Below, piece after piece: positions 56,995 to 64,000 of a stretch of 64,000 nucleotides of DNA. The DNA comes from Kordiimonas pumila (GTDB lineage: Bacteria; Pseudomonadota; Alphaproteobacteria; Sphingomonadales; Kordiimonadaceae): NCBI RefSeq assembly GCF_015240255.1, contig NZ_CP061205.1, forward strand, positions 496,001 through 560,000. Direction: 5' to 3'. The notes under the pieces were generated by a model. That model saw nothing but the letters and a program-made list of their open reading frames with translations. It had not been told where the DNA came from and did not search any database. Each line of letters begins with the position of its first letter. Within the stretch, counting starts at the first letter, position 1. The translations under genes were made by a program, and so were the position numbers.

Positions 56995-57652
56995 ACTAAT
57001 ATTTGATACGGAAACTACAGGTTTTGACCCGTTGAGCGGTGACAGGCTGGTTGAAATCGGCCTTGTTGAAATGATTGATAAGTCGCTGACAGGTAACCAT
57101 TATCATTGTTATGTTAACCCTGAGCGCGAAATGCCTGAAAGTGCATTCCGGATTCACGGGCTTTCAACTGAGTTTCTGGCAGGCAAGCCAGTGTTTTCTG
57201 ATATTATGGACGAATTTCTCGAGTATGTGGGCACAGATGCTACCCTTGTTGCGCACAATGCCGAGTTTGATATGAAGTTTATTAACTGGGAACTGGAGAA
57301 CGCGGCAAGGCCGATTATTCACCCAAAACGCTTTATCGATACGCTTGCTATTGCACGCACCAAATTCCCCGGTGCCGCCAACAGTCTTGATGCGCTTTGT
57401 AAACGGTTTGGGATTAATAATTCACACCGCACCTTGCACGGCGCCCTTATGGATGCTGAAATCCTGTCTGAAGTTTATATAGAACTACAAGGTGGCAGGC
57501 AGGGCGGCATGGACCTTTCTATTGCAACATCAACACTGGTTTCAGTAGAGAAAAAGGTGCGGGAGCGCCGGCAATTTCCAGTTAGCGATGAAGAACTGGC
57601 CGCCCACGCCGACTTTATAAAGAAGCTGGATAACCCTATCTGGAACAGCTGA
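56987..57652 (+). CDS. dnaQ: DNA polymerase III epsilon subunit (proofreading exonuclease)
   Basis: 3'-5' exonuclease of the replicative polymerase. 221 residues from GTG. Exo I IFDTETTGFDPLSGDRLVEIG near residue 5, Exo II LVAHNAEFDMKFINWEL near residue 86, and Exo III HRTLHGALMDAEIL near residue 146. Last gene of the coupled unit rightwards from oriC. Confidence 0.96.
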   Translation: MRELIFDTETTGFDPLSGDRLVEIGLVEMIDKSLTGNHYHCYVNPEREMPESAFRIHGLSTEFLAGKPVFSDIMDEFLEYVGTDATLVAHNAEFDMKFINWELENAARPIIHPKRFIDTLAIARTKFPGAANSLDALCKRFGINNSHRTLHGALMDAEILSEVYIELQGGRQGGMDLSIATSTLVSVEKKVRERRQFPVSDEELAAHADFIKKLDNPIWNS

Positions 57653-57724
57653 CACAGCAACGGCGAGACAGCTTGTGAAACGGCTTTAGCTATGCCAGAG
57701 CAATATTTCACTACGGAGCAAATA

Positions 57725-58453
57725 GTGACGAAAGTGGTTTTAATTACGGGTGCCAGTTCAGGTATTGGCAAGGCTGCAGCGATCGCTTTTGCCGAAGCAG
57801 GATATAGTGTTGCGGCGGCAGGCCGTAACCAGTCGGCACTTGATGGTCTGGCAAAACAACACCCCAATGTTCTTCACCCCTTTATCAGTGACCTTGATGG
57901 CCCGCACGCTTGTAATCTTTTGGTCGAGGCCTGTTTAAAGCAATTTGGCAGGCTTGATGCTCTTGTTAATAATGCAGGGATTCTCGAGCGGGCAAATGCA
58001 GAAGAAACATCAGACCGGCTATGGCGAAACACGATGTCTGTTAATCTGGATGTACCTTTTTACCTGAGCCGAGCAGCCATTCCGCATTTAAAGAAAACCC
58101 GAGGCCGTATCATAAATATTTCGTCTGACTGGGGGATAAATGCTGGCAAGCGTGCGGTAGCTTACTGCGTGAGCAAGAGCGGCCTAATCATGCTGACAAA
58201 AACCATGGCAAAAGACTATGCTGCTGACGGCGTGACCGTTAATGCTGTTTGCCCAGGGGATGTTCTGACCCCCATGCTTGAAAAAGAGGCCGCTGAACAG
58301 AATGCAAACATACAGGATTGGCATGCCCGTAGCCCAACGGGTAGATTAACCGAAGTGCACGATATCGCAGCGGCTATCTTGTATCTGGCCTCAGGCGCCG
58401 CAGCACAAATAACAGGCACAACGCTGCTGGTTGACGGCGGCGCTAATGCTTAG
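57725..58453 (+). CDS. Short-chain dehydrogenase/reductase
   Basis: 242 residues. NAD(P) motif GASSGIGKA near residue 8, LVNNAGIL near residue 81, and the catalytic YCVSKSG (YxxxK) near residue 144 with Ser upstream in NISSDWG. Classical SDR of unknown substrate. GTG 57725 is chosen because GGAG lies six bases before; ATG 57692 is the alternative. 72 bases after dnaQ. Confidence 0.88.
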   Translation: MTKVVLITGASSGIGKAAAIAFAEAGYSVAAAGRNQSALDGLAKQHPNVLHPFISDLDGPHACNLLVEACLKQFGRLDALVNNAGILERANAEETSDRLWRNTMSVNLDVPFYLSRAAIPHLKKTRGRIINISSDWGINAGKRAVAYCVSKSGLIMLTKTMAKDYAADGVTVNAVCPGDVLTPMLEKEAAEQNANIQDWHARSPTGRLTEVHDIAAAILYLASGAAAQITGTTLLVDGGANA

Positions 58454-58528
58454 TTTACACCATTCAAAACCTTTTAGGTGGCATTGCAAGCAGGTAATAT
58501 TATATGCCTTTGCTTTTAGGTGCTGTAG

Positions 58529-58960
58529 CTAATCTGGGGTTTTTATAAACTTTAAAATACCGAAGATTTTTTCTTTGGGGCCGTCCTCTGTGTCACGAGG
58601 GTGGTTTATGCCGTCCAGCACGTGCACTTCTTCAAAGTCAAAGGGGCTAACACCCTCAAGGCAGGCAACATTAATGCCATACTGGTTAGGGTTAGACCGG
58701 CGCTGGTGGTGGGTGTAAATACCGCATACAGAGCAAAAATAGTGTTTCGCGGTTTTGGTGTTAAACTGATAAAGCGCCAGCTTGTCAGCCCCTTTAAGGA
58801 AAGAGATAGAATCAAGCTCGGCTGAAACAGCTATCGCACCCCGCATACGGCAGATAGAGCAGGTACAGCGCCTTGCCGTGTTTAACCCGTCCGTTAAGGT
58901 TACTTCAAACTCTACACTGCCGCAGTGACATCGAACTATTTGAGAAGAAGTTTCCCTCAT
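58529..58960 (-). CDS. GFA-type zinc protein (glutathione-dependent formaldehyde-activating family)
   Basis: 143 residues with the GFA/CENP-V cysteine pattern: RCHCGSVEFEV near residue 10, CTCSICRMRGAI near residue 32 and YFCSVCGIYTHHQRR near residue 75, each with zinc ligands. Family members are often annotated as S-hydroxymethylglutathione synthase without proof. AAGGA lies nine bases before the ATG. Reading toward dnaQ, divergent role unclear. Confidence 0.85.
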   Translation of the reverse strand: MRETSSQIVRCHCGSVEFEVTLTDGLNTARRCTCSICRMRGAIAVSAELDSISFLKGADKLALYQFNTKTAKHYFCSVCGIYTHHQRRSNPNQYGINVACLEGVSPFDFEEVHVLDGINHPRDTEDGPKEKIFGILKFIKTPD

Positions 58961-58979
58961 TCGCACGCATCCTTGATAC

Positions 58980-59753
58980 CTAGTTCAGGCTATTGAAAAA
59001 CCTTCCAAGCGGAATGCCAGCGGGGCAGAAAATATCCTTGCCCTGATCACAGTTATATAGGCTGAAGGTTGTTATGCTGGCGCGGCCTACCAGATAGGCA
59101 TATTTCACGAAACCCATATCATTCATTACCCGGCTGTCGGCGCTGCCATCGCGGTTATCGCCCATCATGAAATAATGCCCGAGCGGCACCACATAGAGCG
59201 GGGTGTTATCAAGGGCACCGCTGTCTGTGCGCTCGTAAATACGGTGCTTCAAGCCGCCCGGCAGGGTTTCTTCATATTCGCGTACCCGGCGGTCATAGCC
59301 ATCATAACTGGTGTAATTTACTTCACGAATGAAATCGCGCGGGACGATTTCACTGTTAATATAAAGGCGGCCCTCTTTCATTTGTATGGTGTCACCGGGC
59401 ATGCCGATCACACGTTTTATGAAATCATCACCGTTTTTATAAGGCAGGGTAAAAACGGCAATATCGCCGCGTTCTGGGGTATCTGCCAGAAACCGGCTTT
59501 CGGGAAGGAAGCTTGGGTCAAATGGAAAGGAGTATCTATTATAACCGTAAGCCAGTTTTGATACGAAGATCCTGTCGCCTACCTCTAGGGTGGGCTCCAT
59601 GCTGCCGGAGGGAATATGAAACGCGCCCCACGCAAAGGTTGTGAACAAAAGATAAAAGAAAACAATAGAAATCAGGTCTTTAAGAAGGGCGTATAGGCCG
59701 CCATCTTCTTTGGCTTCTGTGCTCTTTACGGGTGTCGCGGTCTTGTCTGTCAT
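58980..59753 (-). CDS. lepB: Signal peptidase I
   Basis: Cleaves Sec and Tat signal peptides at the outer face of the inner membrane. 257 residues. One N-terminal membrane helix near residue 30 precedes the catalytic serine in PSGSMEPTL near residue 50. The lysine is in DFIKRVIGMPGDTI near residue 112, and MGDNRDGSADSR near residue 198 completes the site. Directly upstream of the GFA-type gene on the same strand. Divergent from dnaK. Confidence 0.95.
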   Translation of the reverse strand: MTDKTATPVKSTEAKEDGGLYALLKDLISIVFFYLLFTTFAWGAFHIPSGSMEPTLEVGDRIFVSKLAYGYNRYSFPFDPSFLPESRFLADTPERGDIAVFTLPYKNGDDFIKRVIGMPGDTIQMKEGRLYINSEIVPRDFIREVNYTSYDGYDRRVREYEETLPGGLKHRIYERTDSGALDNTPLYVVPLGHYFMMGDNRDGSADSRVMNDMGFVKYAYLVGRASITTFSLYNCDQGKDIFCPAGIPLGRFFNSLN

Positions 59754-59930
59754 GAGGTGCTTTTTCTTTTTGTTGAATACTGGCCGTGGTGCCTGACTTT
59801 ACGGGCGGGAGGGGATTGTTGGCAATGCTGTTTTACTTTTACGAACGGTTTTTCTGCAAATATCCTCCCCAAATGGCGATCTGCTCAGGAAATTCAATCC
59901 CAAGATTCTTTATTTTTATGCGAGCTAACC

Positions 59931-59959
59931 CTTGCGAGGTGGGGTTGGCACCCCTATAT
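59931..59959 (+). promoter_or_regulatory. Candidate sigma-32 (RpoH) promoter for dnaK
   Basis: CTTGCG (59931-59936), 16-base spacer and CCTATAT (59953-59959) match the alphaproteobacterial heat-shock form CTTG-N-CYTATNT. It lies 130 bases before dnaK in the 336-base lepB-dnaK gap; nothing else there looks like a gene. Confidence 0.55.
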
Positions 59960-60089
59960 AGGCCGTGAAGCGATAAGTAACGGAAACGTTATCTATCATA
60001 TGGTAATAAATATTAATCCAAGCCCTAGAGGCTGCATGAAGGTGCCTGATGGGCCTTAAGCGGTCGGCTGAAACGGGAAGAGGTATAAA

Positions 60090-62015
60090 ATGGGTAAAGT
60101 AATTGGTATTGATTTGGGTACAACAAACTCTTGTGTATCTATCATGGACGGCTCTAAACCAAAAGTAATTGAAAACTCTGAGGGTGCACGTACAACACCT
60201 TCTATTGTTGGGTTTACAGGCGACGGCGAGCGCCTCGTTGGTCAGGCAGCAAAACGTCAGGCTGTAACCAACCCAACGGACACTCTTTTTGCTATCAAGC
60301 GCCTTATTGGCCGCACCTTTGATGATCCAACAACGCAAAAAGATAAAGGCATGGTTCCTTACGACATCATCAAAGCTGATAACGGTGATGCGTGGGTTGA
60401 AGCCAAAGGTGAGAAATATTCGCCTAGCCAGATTTCTGCTATGATCTTGCAGAAAATGAAGGAAACCGCAGAAGGCTATCTCGGCGAAACTGTTGATCAG
60501 GCTGTTATTACTGTGCCTGCGTATTTCAACGATGCGCAGCGTCAGGCAACCAAAGATGCCGGTAAAATCGCTGGCCTTGAAGTTCTGCGTATTATCAACG
60601 AGCCAACAGCCGCAGCTCTTGCCTACGGTCTTGATAAAGAAGAAGGCCATACGATCGCTGTGTTTGACCTTGGCGGCGGTACATTCGACGTATCTGTCCT
60701 TGAAATTGGCGACGGTGTGTTTGAAGTGAAGTCCACAAACGGGGATACGTTCCTCGGCGGGGAAGACTTTGACATGCGCCTTGTTGATTATTTGGCGGAT
60801 GAGTTCAAAAAAGAAAATACAGTTGACCTGCGGAAAGACAAGATGGCGCTTCAGCGCCTGAAAGAAGCTGCAGAAAAAGCGAAAATCGAGCTTTCTTCTT
60901 CGCAGCAAACAGAAGTGAACCTGCCGTTTATCACGGCTGATGCTTCTGGTCCTAAGCACCTTCAGATCAAATTGACACGCTCCAAACTTGAGAGCCTTGT
61001 TGAAGATCTGGTGAAACGCACGCTTGAGCCTTGTAAAAAAGCGCTTAAGGATGCGGGCCTAACTGCTGGCGAAATTCACGATGTAGTGCTCGTGGGCGGT
61101 CAAACCCGTATGCCTAAAATTCAGGAAGTGGTTAAAGAGTTCTTTGGCCGCGAACCCCATAAGGGCGTGAACCCTGATGAAGTTGTGGCAATGGGTGCTG
61201 CTATTCAGGCTGGTGTTCTGCAAGGCGATGTGAAAGATGTTCTGCTTCTTGATGTGACGCCGCTTTCACTTGGTATTGAAACGCTGGGCGGGGTGTTTAC
61301 ACGCCTTATTGAGCGCAACACAACAATACCAACGAAAAAAGCACAGGTCTTTTCAACAGCGGAAGACAATCAGGGCGCGGTTACTATTCGGGTGTTCCAG
61401 GGTGAACGCGAGATGGCAGCCGATAATAAGCTCCTTGGGCAGTTTGATTTGGTGGGTATTCCGCCAGCACCGCGCGGCGTACCTCAAATTGAGGTTGGCT
61501 TTGATATTGATGCGAACGGCATTGTGAATGTATCTGCCAAAGATAAAGGTACAGGCAAAGAGCAACAAATTCGCATTCAAGCGTCTGGTGGTCTTTCTGA
61601 TGCCGATATCGATAATATGGTGAAAGATGCTGAAGCGAATGCAGAAGCAGATAAAAAGCGCCGTGCTGCGGTTGAAGCGAAAAATCAGGGCGAAGCTCTC
61701 ATGCACTCAGCTGAGAAAAACCTTGAAGAACACGGTGATAAAATCGGCGCTGATGACAAGAAAGCCATTGAAACAGCAATTGCTGATCTGAAAACGGCCC
61801 TTGAAGGTGATGACGCTGAAGTTATTACAGCTAAAACACAGGCCTTAACAGAAGCCTCTATGAAACTCGGCGAGCAAATTTATAAAGCAAGCCAAGAAGA
61901 AGCGGCGGGCCAAACAGATGCACAGCAGGCTGATGCGGCGGCAAAAGCTGCTGAAGACGGCGACGATGTTGTTGATGTCGACTTCGAAGAAGTAGACGAT
62001 AACGACAAGAAATAA
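60090..62015 (+). CDS. dnaK: Molecular chaperone DnaK (Hsp70)
   Basis: ATP-driven protein-folding chaperone. 641 residues. [16 protein letters not shown] near residue 6 binds [13 protein letters not shown]-type [19 protein letters not shown] near residue 190 follows, and the substrate-binding domain and lid extend to the acidic EEVDDNDKK tail. Works with DnaJ (103 bases downstream) and GrpE (at 34.3 kb). Confidence 0.98.
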   Translation: MGKVIGIDLGTTNSCVSIMDGSKPKVIENSEGARTTPSIVGFTGDGERLVGQAAKRQAVTNPTDTLFAIKRLIGRTFDDPTTQKDKGMVPYDIIKADNGDAWVEAKGEKYSPSQISAMILQKMKETAEGYLGETVDQAVITVPAYFNDAQRQATKDAGKIAGLEVLRIINEPTAAALAYGLDKEEGHTIAVFDLGGGTFDVSVLEIGDGVFEVKSTNGDTFLGGEDFDMRLVDYLADEFKKENTVDLRKDKMALQRLKEAAEKAKIELSSSQQTEVNLPFITADASGPKHLQIKLTRSKLESLVEDLVKRTLEPCKKALKDAGLTAGEIHDVVLVGGQTRMPKIQEVVKEFFGREPHKGVNPDEVVAMGAAIQAGVLQGDVKDVLLLDVTPLSLGIETLGGVFTRLIERNTTIPTKKAQVFSTAEDNQGAVTIRVFQGEREMAADNKLLGQFDLVGIPPAPRGVPQIEVGFDIDANGIVNVSAKDKGTGKEQQIRIQASGGLSDADIDNMVKDAEANAEADKKRRAAVEAKNQGEALMHSAEKNLEEHGDKIGADDKKAIETAIADLKTALEGDDAEVITAKTQALTEASMKLGEQIYKASQEEAAGQTDAQQADAAAKAAEDGDDVVDVDFEEVDDNDKK

Positions 62016-62044
62016 GGATGGTTGCCTGACACTGCTATAATGGG

Positions 62045-62078
62045 CGCCGCTTCCAAAAACGATTTGGGGGCGGCGTTT
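62045..62078 (+). repeat. Hairpin between dnaK and dnaJ
   Basis: CGCCGC (62045-62050) pairs with GCGGCG (62070-62075), and an inner CCAAA/TTTGG extends it. TTT follows, so it could partly stop transcription and lower dnaJ relative to dnaK. Confidence 0.5.
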
Positions 62079-62117
62079 CATCATCAGTGAGGGCTTGAAT
62101 AAAGCAGGGAACCAACA

Positions 62118-63260
62118 ATGTCTAAAGCGGATTATTACGAGCTTCTTGGTGTAGGGAAAGGTGCAGACGAGGCCGCGCTGAAAAAAGCGTTCAGAAAGGC
62201 TGCCATGCAACACCACCCGGACCGCAATCCGGGGGACCAGGAAGCAGAAAAAAAATTCAAGGAAATAGGCGAGGCCTACGACGTTCTGAAGGACCCAAAC
62301 AAGCGGGCTGCTTATGATCGTTATGGCCATGCTGCTTTTGAGAATGGCATGGGCGGCGCGGGTGGCGGCGCGGGTGCTGGTGGCTTTGATTTTTCAGATG
62401 TCTTTGAAGAATTTTTTGGTGACTTCATGGGCGGCGGCGGTGGCCGCAGGCGTCGTGGTGGCCCGCAAGCCGGTCGTGGCAGCGATATGCGCTTTAATCT
62501 TGAAATCACTCTTGAAGACGCGTTTCTCGGGAAAACGGACAAGATAACAATTCCAACGTCGGTTGCGTGTGATCCGTGTGGTGGGTCTGGCGCTGAACCG
62601 GGTTCAAAACCTGAAGTGTGCGATACGTGCGGTGGGCATGGTAAGGTGCGTGCTAATCAGGGCTTTTTCATGGTGGAGCGTACATGTCCTAAATGCCATG
62701 GAACAGGTAGTATTATAGCAAACCCGTGCAAAAGTTGCCGGGGTGCAGGCCGGGTAAACAAGGAAAAAACCTTGCAGGTGAAAATCCCGCAAGGTGTTGA
62801 GGAAGGCACCCGTATTCGCCTCACCGGTGAAGGCGAAGCTGGCACGCGCGGCGCACCTGCGGGCGACCTCTATATTTTCCTGTCAATCAAACCGCACCCG
62901 TTTTTCAAACGCGATGCAGACATGCTTTACTGTCAGGTGCCTATTCCTATGTCAACAGCGGCACTTGGCGGGCATATTGATGTACCAACCATTGAAGGCA
63001 AGCGTGCGCGGGTGAAAATTCCAGAAGGCACTCAGTCTGGCCGCCAGTTCCGCTTGCGCGGCAAGGGTATGCCTGAGCTGAATGGTGGCTTTACGGGTGA
63101 TATGATCATTGAAACTGTGGTAGAAACACCTGAAAACATGACCAAACGTCAGCGTGAGCTGCTTGAAGAGTTTGCGGCAGAAGGTGGTGATCAGGTTTCA
63201 CCGCGCTCAGAAGGTTTTTTTGCGAAGGTGAAAGACCTTTGGGAAGATCTAAAAGATTAA
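62118..63260 (+). CDS. dnaJ: Chaperone protein DnaJ
   Basis: Co-chaperone that stimulates DnaK and delivers clients. 380 residues. J domain with HHPDRNPGD near residue 33, then a Gly/Phe-rich linker. Four CxxCxGxG zinc repeats run from about residue 150 to 210 ([32 protein letters not shown]). The C-terminal client domain ends at EDLKD. Convergent with the TetR gene. Confidence 0.98.
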   Translation: MSKADYYELLGVGKGADEAALKKAFRKAAMQHHPDRNPGDQEAEKKFKEIGEAYDVLKDPNKRAAYDRYGHAAFENGMGGAGGGAGAGGFDFSDVFEEFFGDFMGGGGGRRRRGGPQAGRGSDMRFNLEITLEDAFLGKTDKITIPTSVACDPCGGSGAEPGSKPEVCDTCGGHGKVRANQGFFMVERTCPKCHGTGSIIANPCKSCRGAGRVNKEKTLQVKIPQGVEEGTRIRLTGEGEAGTRGAPAGDLYIFLSIKPHPFFKRDADMLYCQVPIPMSTAALGGHIDVPTIEGKRARVKIPEGTQSGRQFRLRGKGMPELNGGFTGDMIIETVVETPENMTKRQRELLEEFAAEGGDQVSPRSEGFFAKVKDLWEDLKD

Positions 63261-63291
63261 GGCATCGTCTGTCTGTATAAAACTGCGCTGA

Positions 63292-63945
63292 TTATCTCTC
63301 CGTAGTTTTATAATATCCAATATACGAGCTAATCAAAATGGTTAGCTCGTCGATAAGCTGTTTGGCTTTTGTTTTGTTGTTTTCTTCAATGGCCTGATCT
63401 ACCAGCACAGAAATGGCAACAGTTACAGTTTTCACCACAGCGTTGTAGCGGTCATTGCCGATCTCTACCGACGATAGGGCAAGGGTGCGCTCAATAATAG
63501 TGCCCAGCCCCCCTACTTCATCGGGGGTTTTGTCCCGTACAGAGCCTTGACTGTTGGACCAGCGTGTTAAGAGCTTGAACGAGGCATGTGTATTGGCGGT
63601 TTCCCAGAACTTGGTGAGCAGTATATGAATGATGGTTTTAAAATCTTCACATGGTTTAAGGGCTTCAAGGGCGGTGGAAACAGACTTCTCTATATCGTCA
63701 TACGCATGGGTATAAAGCGCTAACAAAATATCATTGCGGTCTGTAAAATATTGATACACCGAGCCAACTGGGATGTTTGCTTCTTGCGCAATTATCGTAG
63801 TTGTTACCGTATCAAGGTTTGGAAAAGCAGAACTTGCAGCAAAAGTTACAAGGTTGTTTGCGGCCTTTAAAATTTCTTCACGCCTAGCTTTCGAACGTTT
63901 CTGTTTTGGTGCTTTTTTAATAATACTCGCCTTACTACTTGGCAC
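63292..63945 (-). CDS. TetR/AcrR family transcriptional regulator
   Basis: 217 residues. Basic N-terminus, then REEILKAANNLVTF and the helix-turn-helix IIAQEANIPVGSVYQYFTDRNDILLAL near residue 55. The C-terminal ligand domain is not recognisable. GTG 63945 is chosen since GGGGGAG lies five bases upstream; GTG 63951 overlaps that site. The gene it controls is not in the window. Confidence 0.85.
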   Translation of the reverse strand: MPSSKASIIKKAPKQKRSKARREEILKAANNLVTFAASSAFPNLDTVTTTIIAQEANIPVGSVYQYFTDRNDILLALYTHAYDDIEKSVSTALEALKPCEDFKTIIHILLTKFWETANTHASFKLLTRWSNSQGSVRDKTPDEVGGLGTIIERTLALSSVEIGNDRYNAVVKTVTVAISVLVDQAIEENNKTKAKQLIDELTILISSYIGYYKTTER

Positions 63946-64000
63946 TGCCACTCCCCCAGACTACATCTCAGTATAAAATAATAACAATTTAGTTAAAATT

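Noticed and set aside
59757-60059. 100-codon open frame in the lepB-dnaK gap
   Set aside because: Composition is unlike neighbours, no ribosome-binding site, and the sigma-32-like promoter lies inside it.
59925-60959. Long minus-strand frame (344 codons) opposite dnaK
   Set aside because: Antisense shadow of the highly biased dnaK codons; no start signal.
1-64000. CRISPR arrays, insertion sequences, prophage or integrative elements
   Set aside because: No repeat-spacer pattern, transposase, integrase or terminal repeats were seen.

Overview
The window is a 64 kb stretch of a bacterial chromosome, almost certainly from an alphaproteobacterium of moderate G+C. The order hrcA | rph-rdgB-hemW, then LppC-type PBP activator | rsmI-yraN-gshB, then parB-parA-rsmG-mnmG-mnmE, then rho-hemJ-hemE | PPSR-maf-aroE-coaE-dnaQ is the order expected around the origin of Caulobacter-like alphaproteobacteria. 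A class I lysyl-tRNA synthetase, a quinone-type PyrD and HemJ fit the same group. I cannot fix the order; a Kordiimonadales- or Emcibacterales-like lineage is a low-confidence guess. I see no phage, insertion sequence, CRISPR array or broken gene.

Layout. 1-8.1 kb: mutS (5' end cut by the window), glnD, murJ, trpS. 8.2-13 kb: a DUF4136 lipoprotein, then a tightly overlapping ddl-like / alpha-beta hydrolase / membrane-anchored Mur-ligase cluster. 12.8-20.7 kb: small envelope and stress genes, pyrD, and an ECF sigma factor with a probable anti-sigma and a CnrX-like periplasmic sensor. 20.9-34.1 kb: ugd, a MATE exporter, arsC, tRNA-Gly(CCC), metZ, apaG, trkH, a dinG-type helicase and class I lysS. 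34.3-42.3 kb: grpE-hrcA, rph-rdgB-hemW, PBP activator, rsmI-yraN-gshB. 42.4-48.2 kb: the chromosome partition locus parAB with rsmG, mnmG and mnmE, holding three parS-like palindromes. 48.4-53.6 kb: ogt, a dienelactone hydrolase, qor, rho, hemJ, hemE.

53.6-54.04 kb is a gene-free, AT-rich gap between divergent hemE and PPSR. It has two perfect DnaA boxes (TTATCCACA) and several one-mismatch boxes, and I read it as the chromosomal origin oriC. The parS cluster lies 6-9 kb to its left. To its right come PPSR-maf-aroE-coaE-dnaQ, an SDR, a GFA-family protein, lepB, dnaK-dnaJ (with a sigma-32-like promoter) and a TetR regulator. dnaA itself is not in the window.

Most of the window is housekeeping. 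The parts most worth a second look are the origin/parS module, the accessory D-Ala-ligase/Mur-ligase cluster at 9-12.8 kb, the ECF sigma trio at 19-20.7 kb, and several strong unexplained inverted repeats: in the rho leader, around the gshB stop codon, after lysS, and upstream of the ECF sigma gene.
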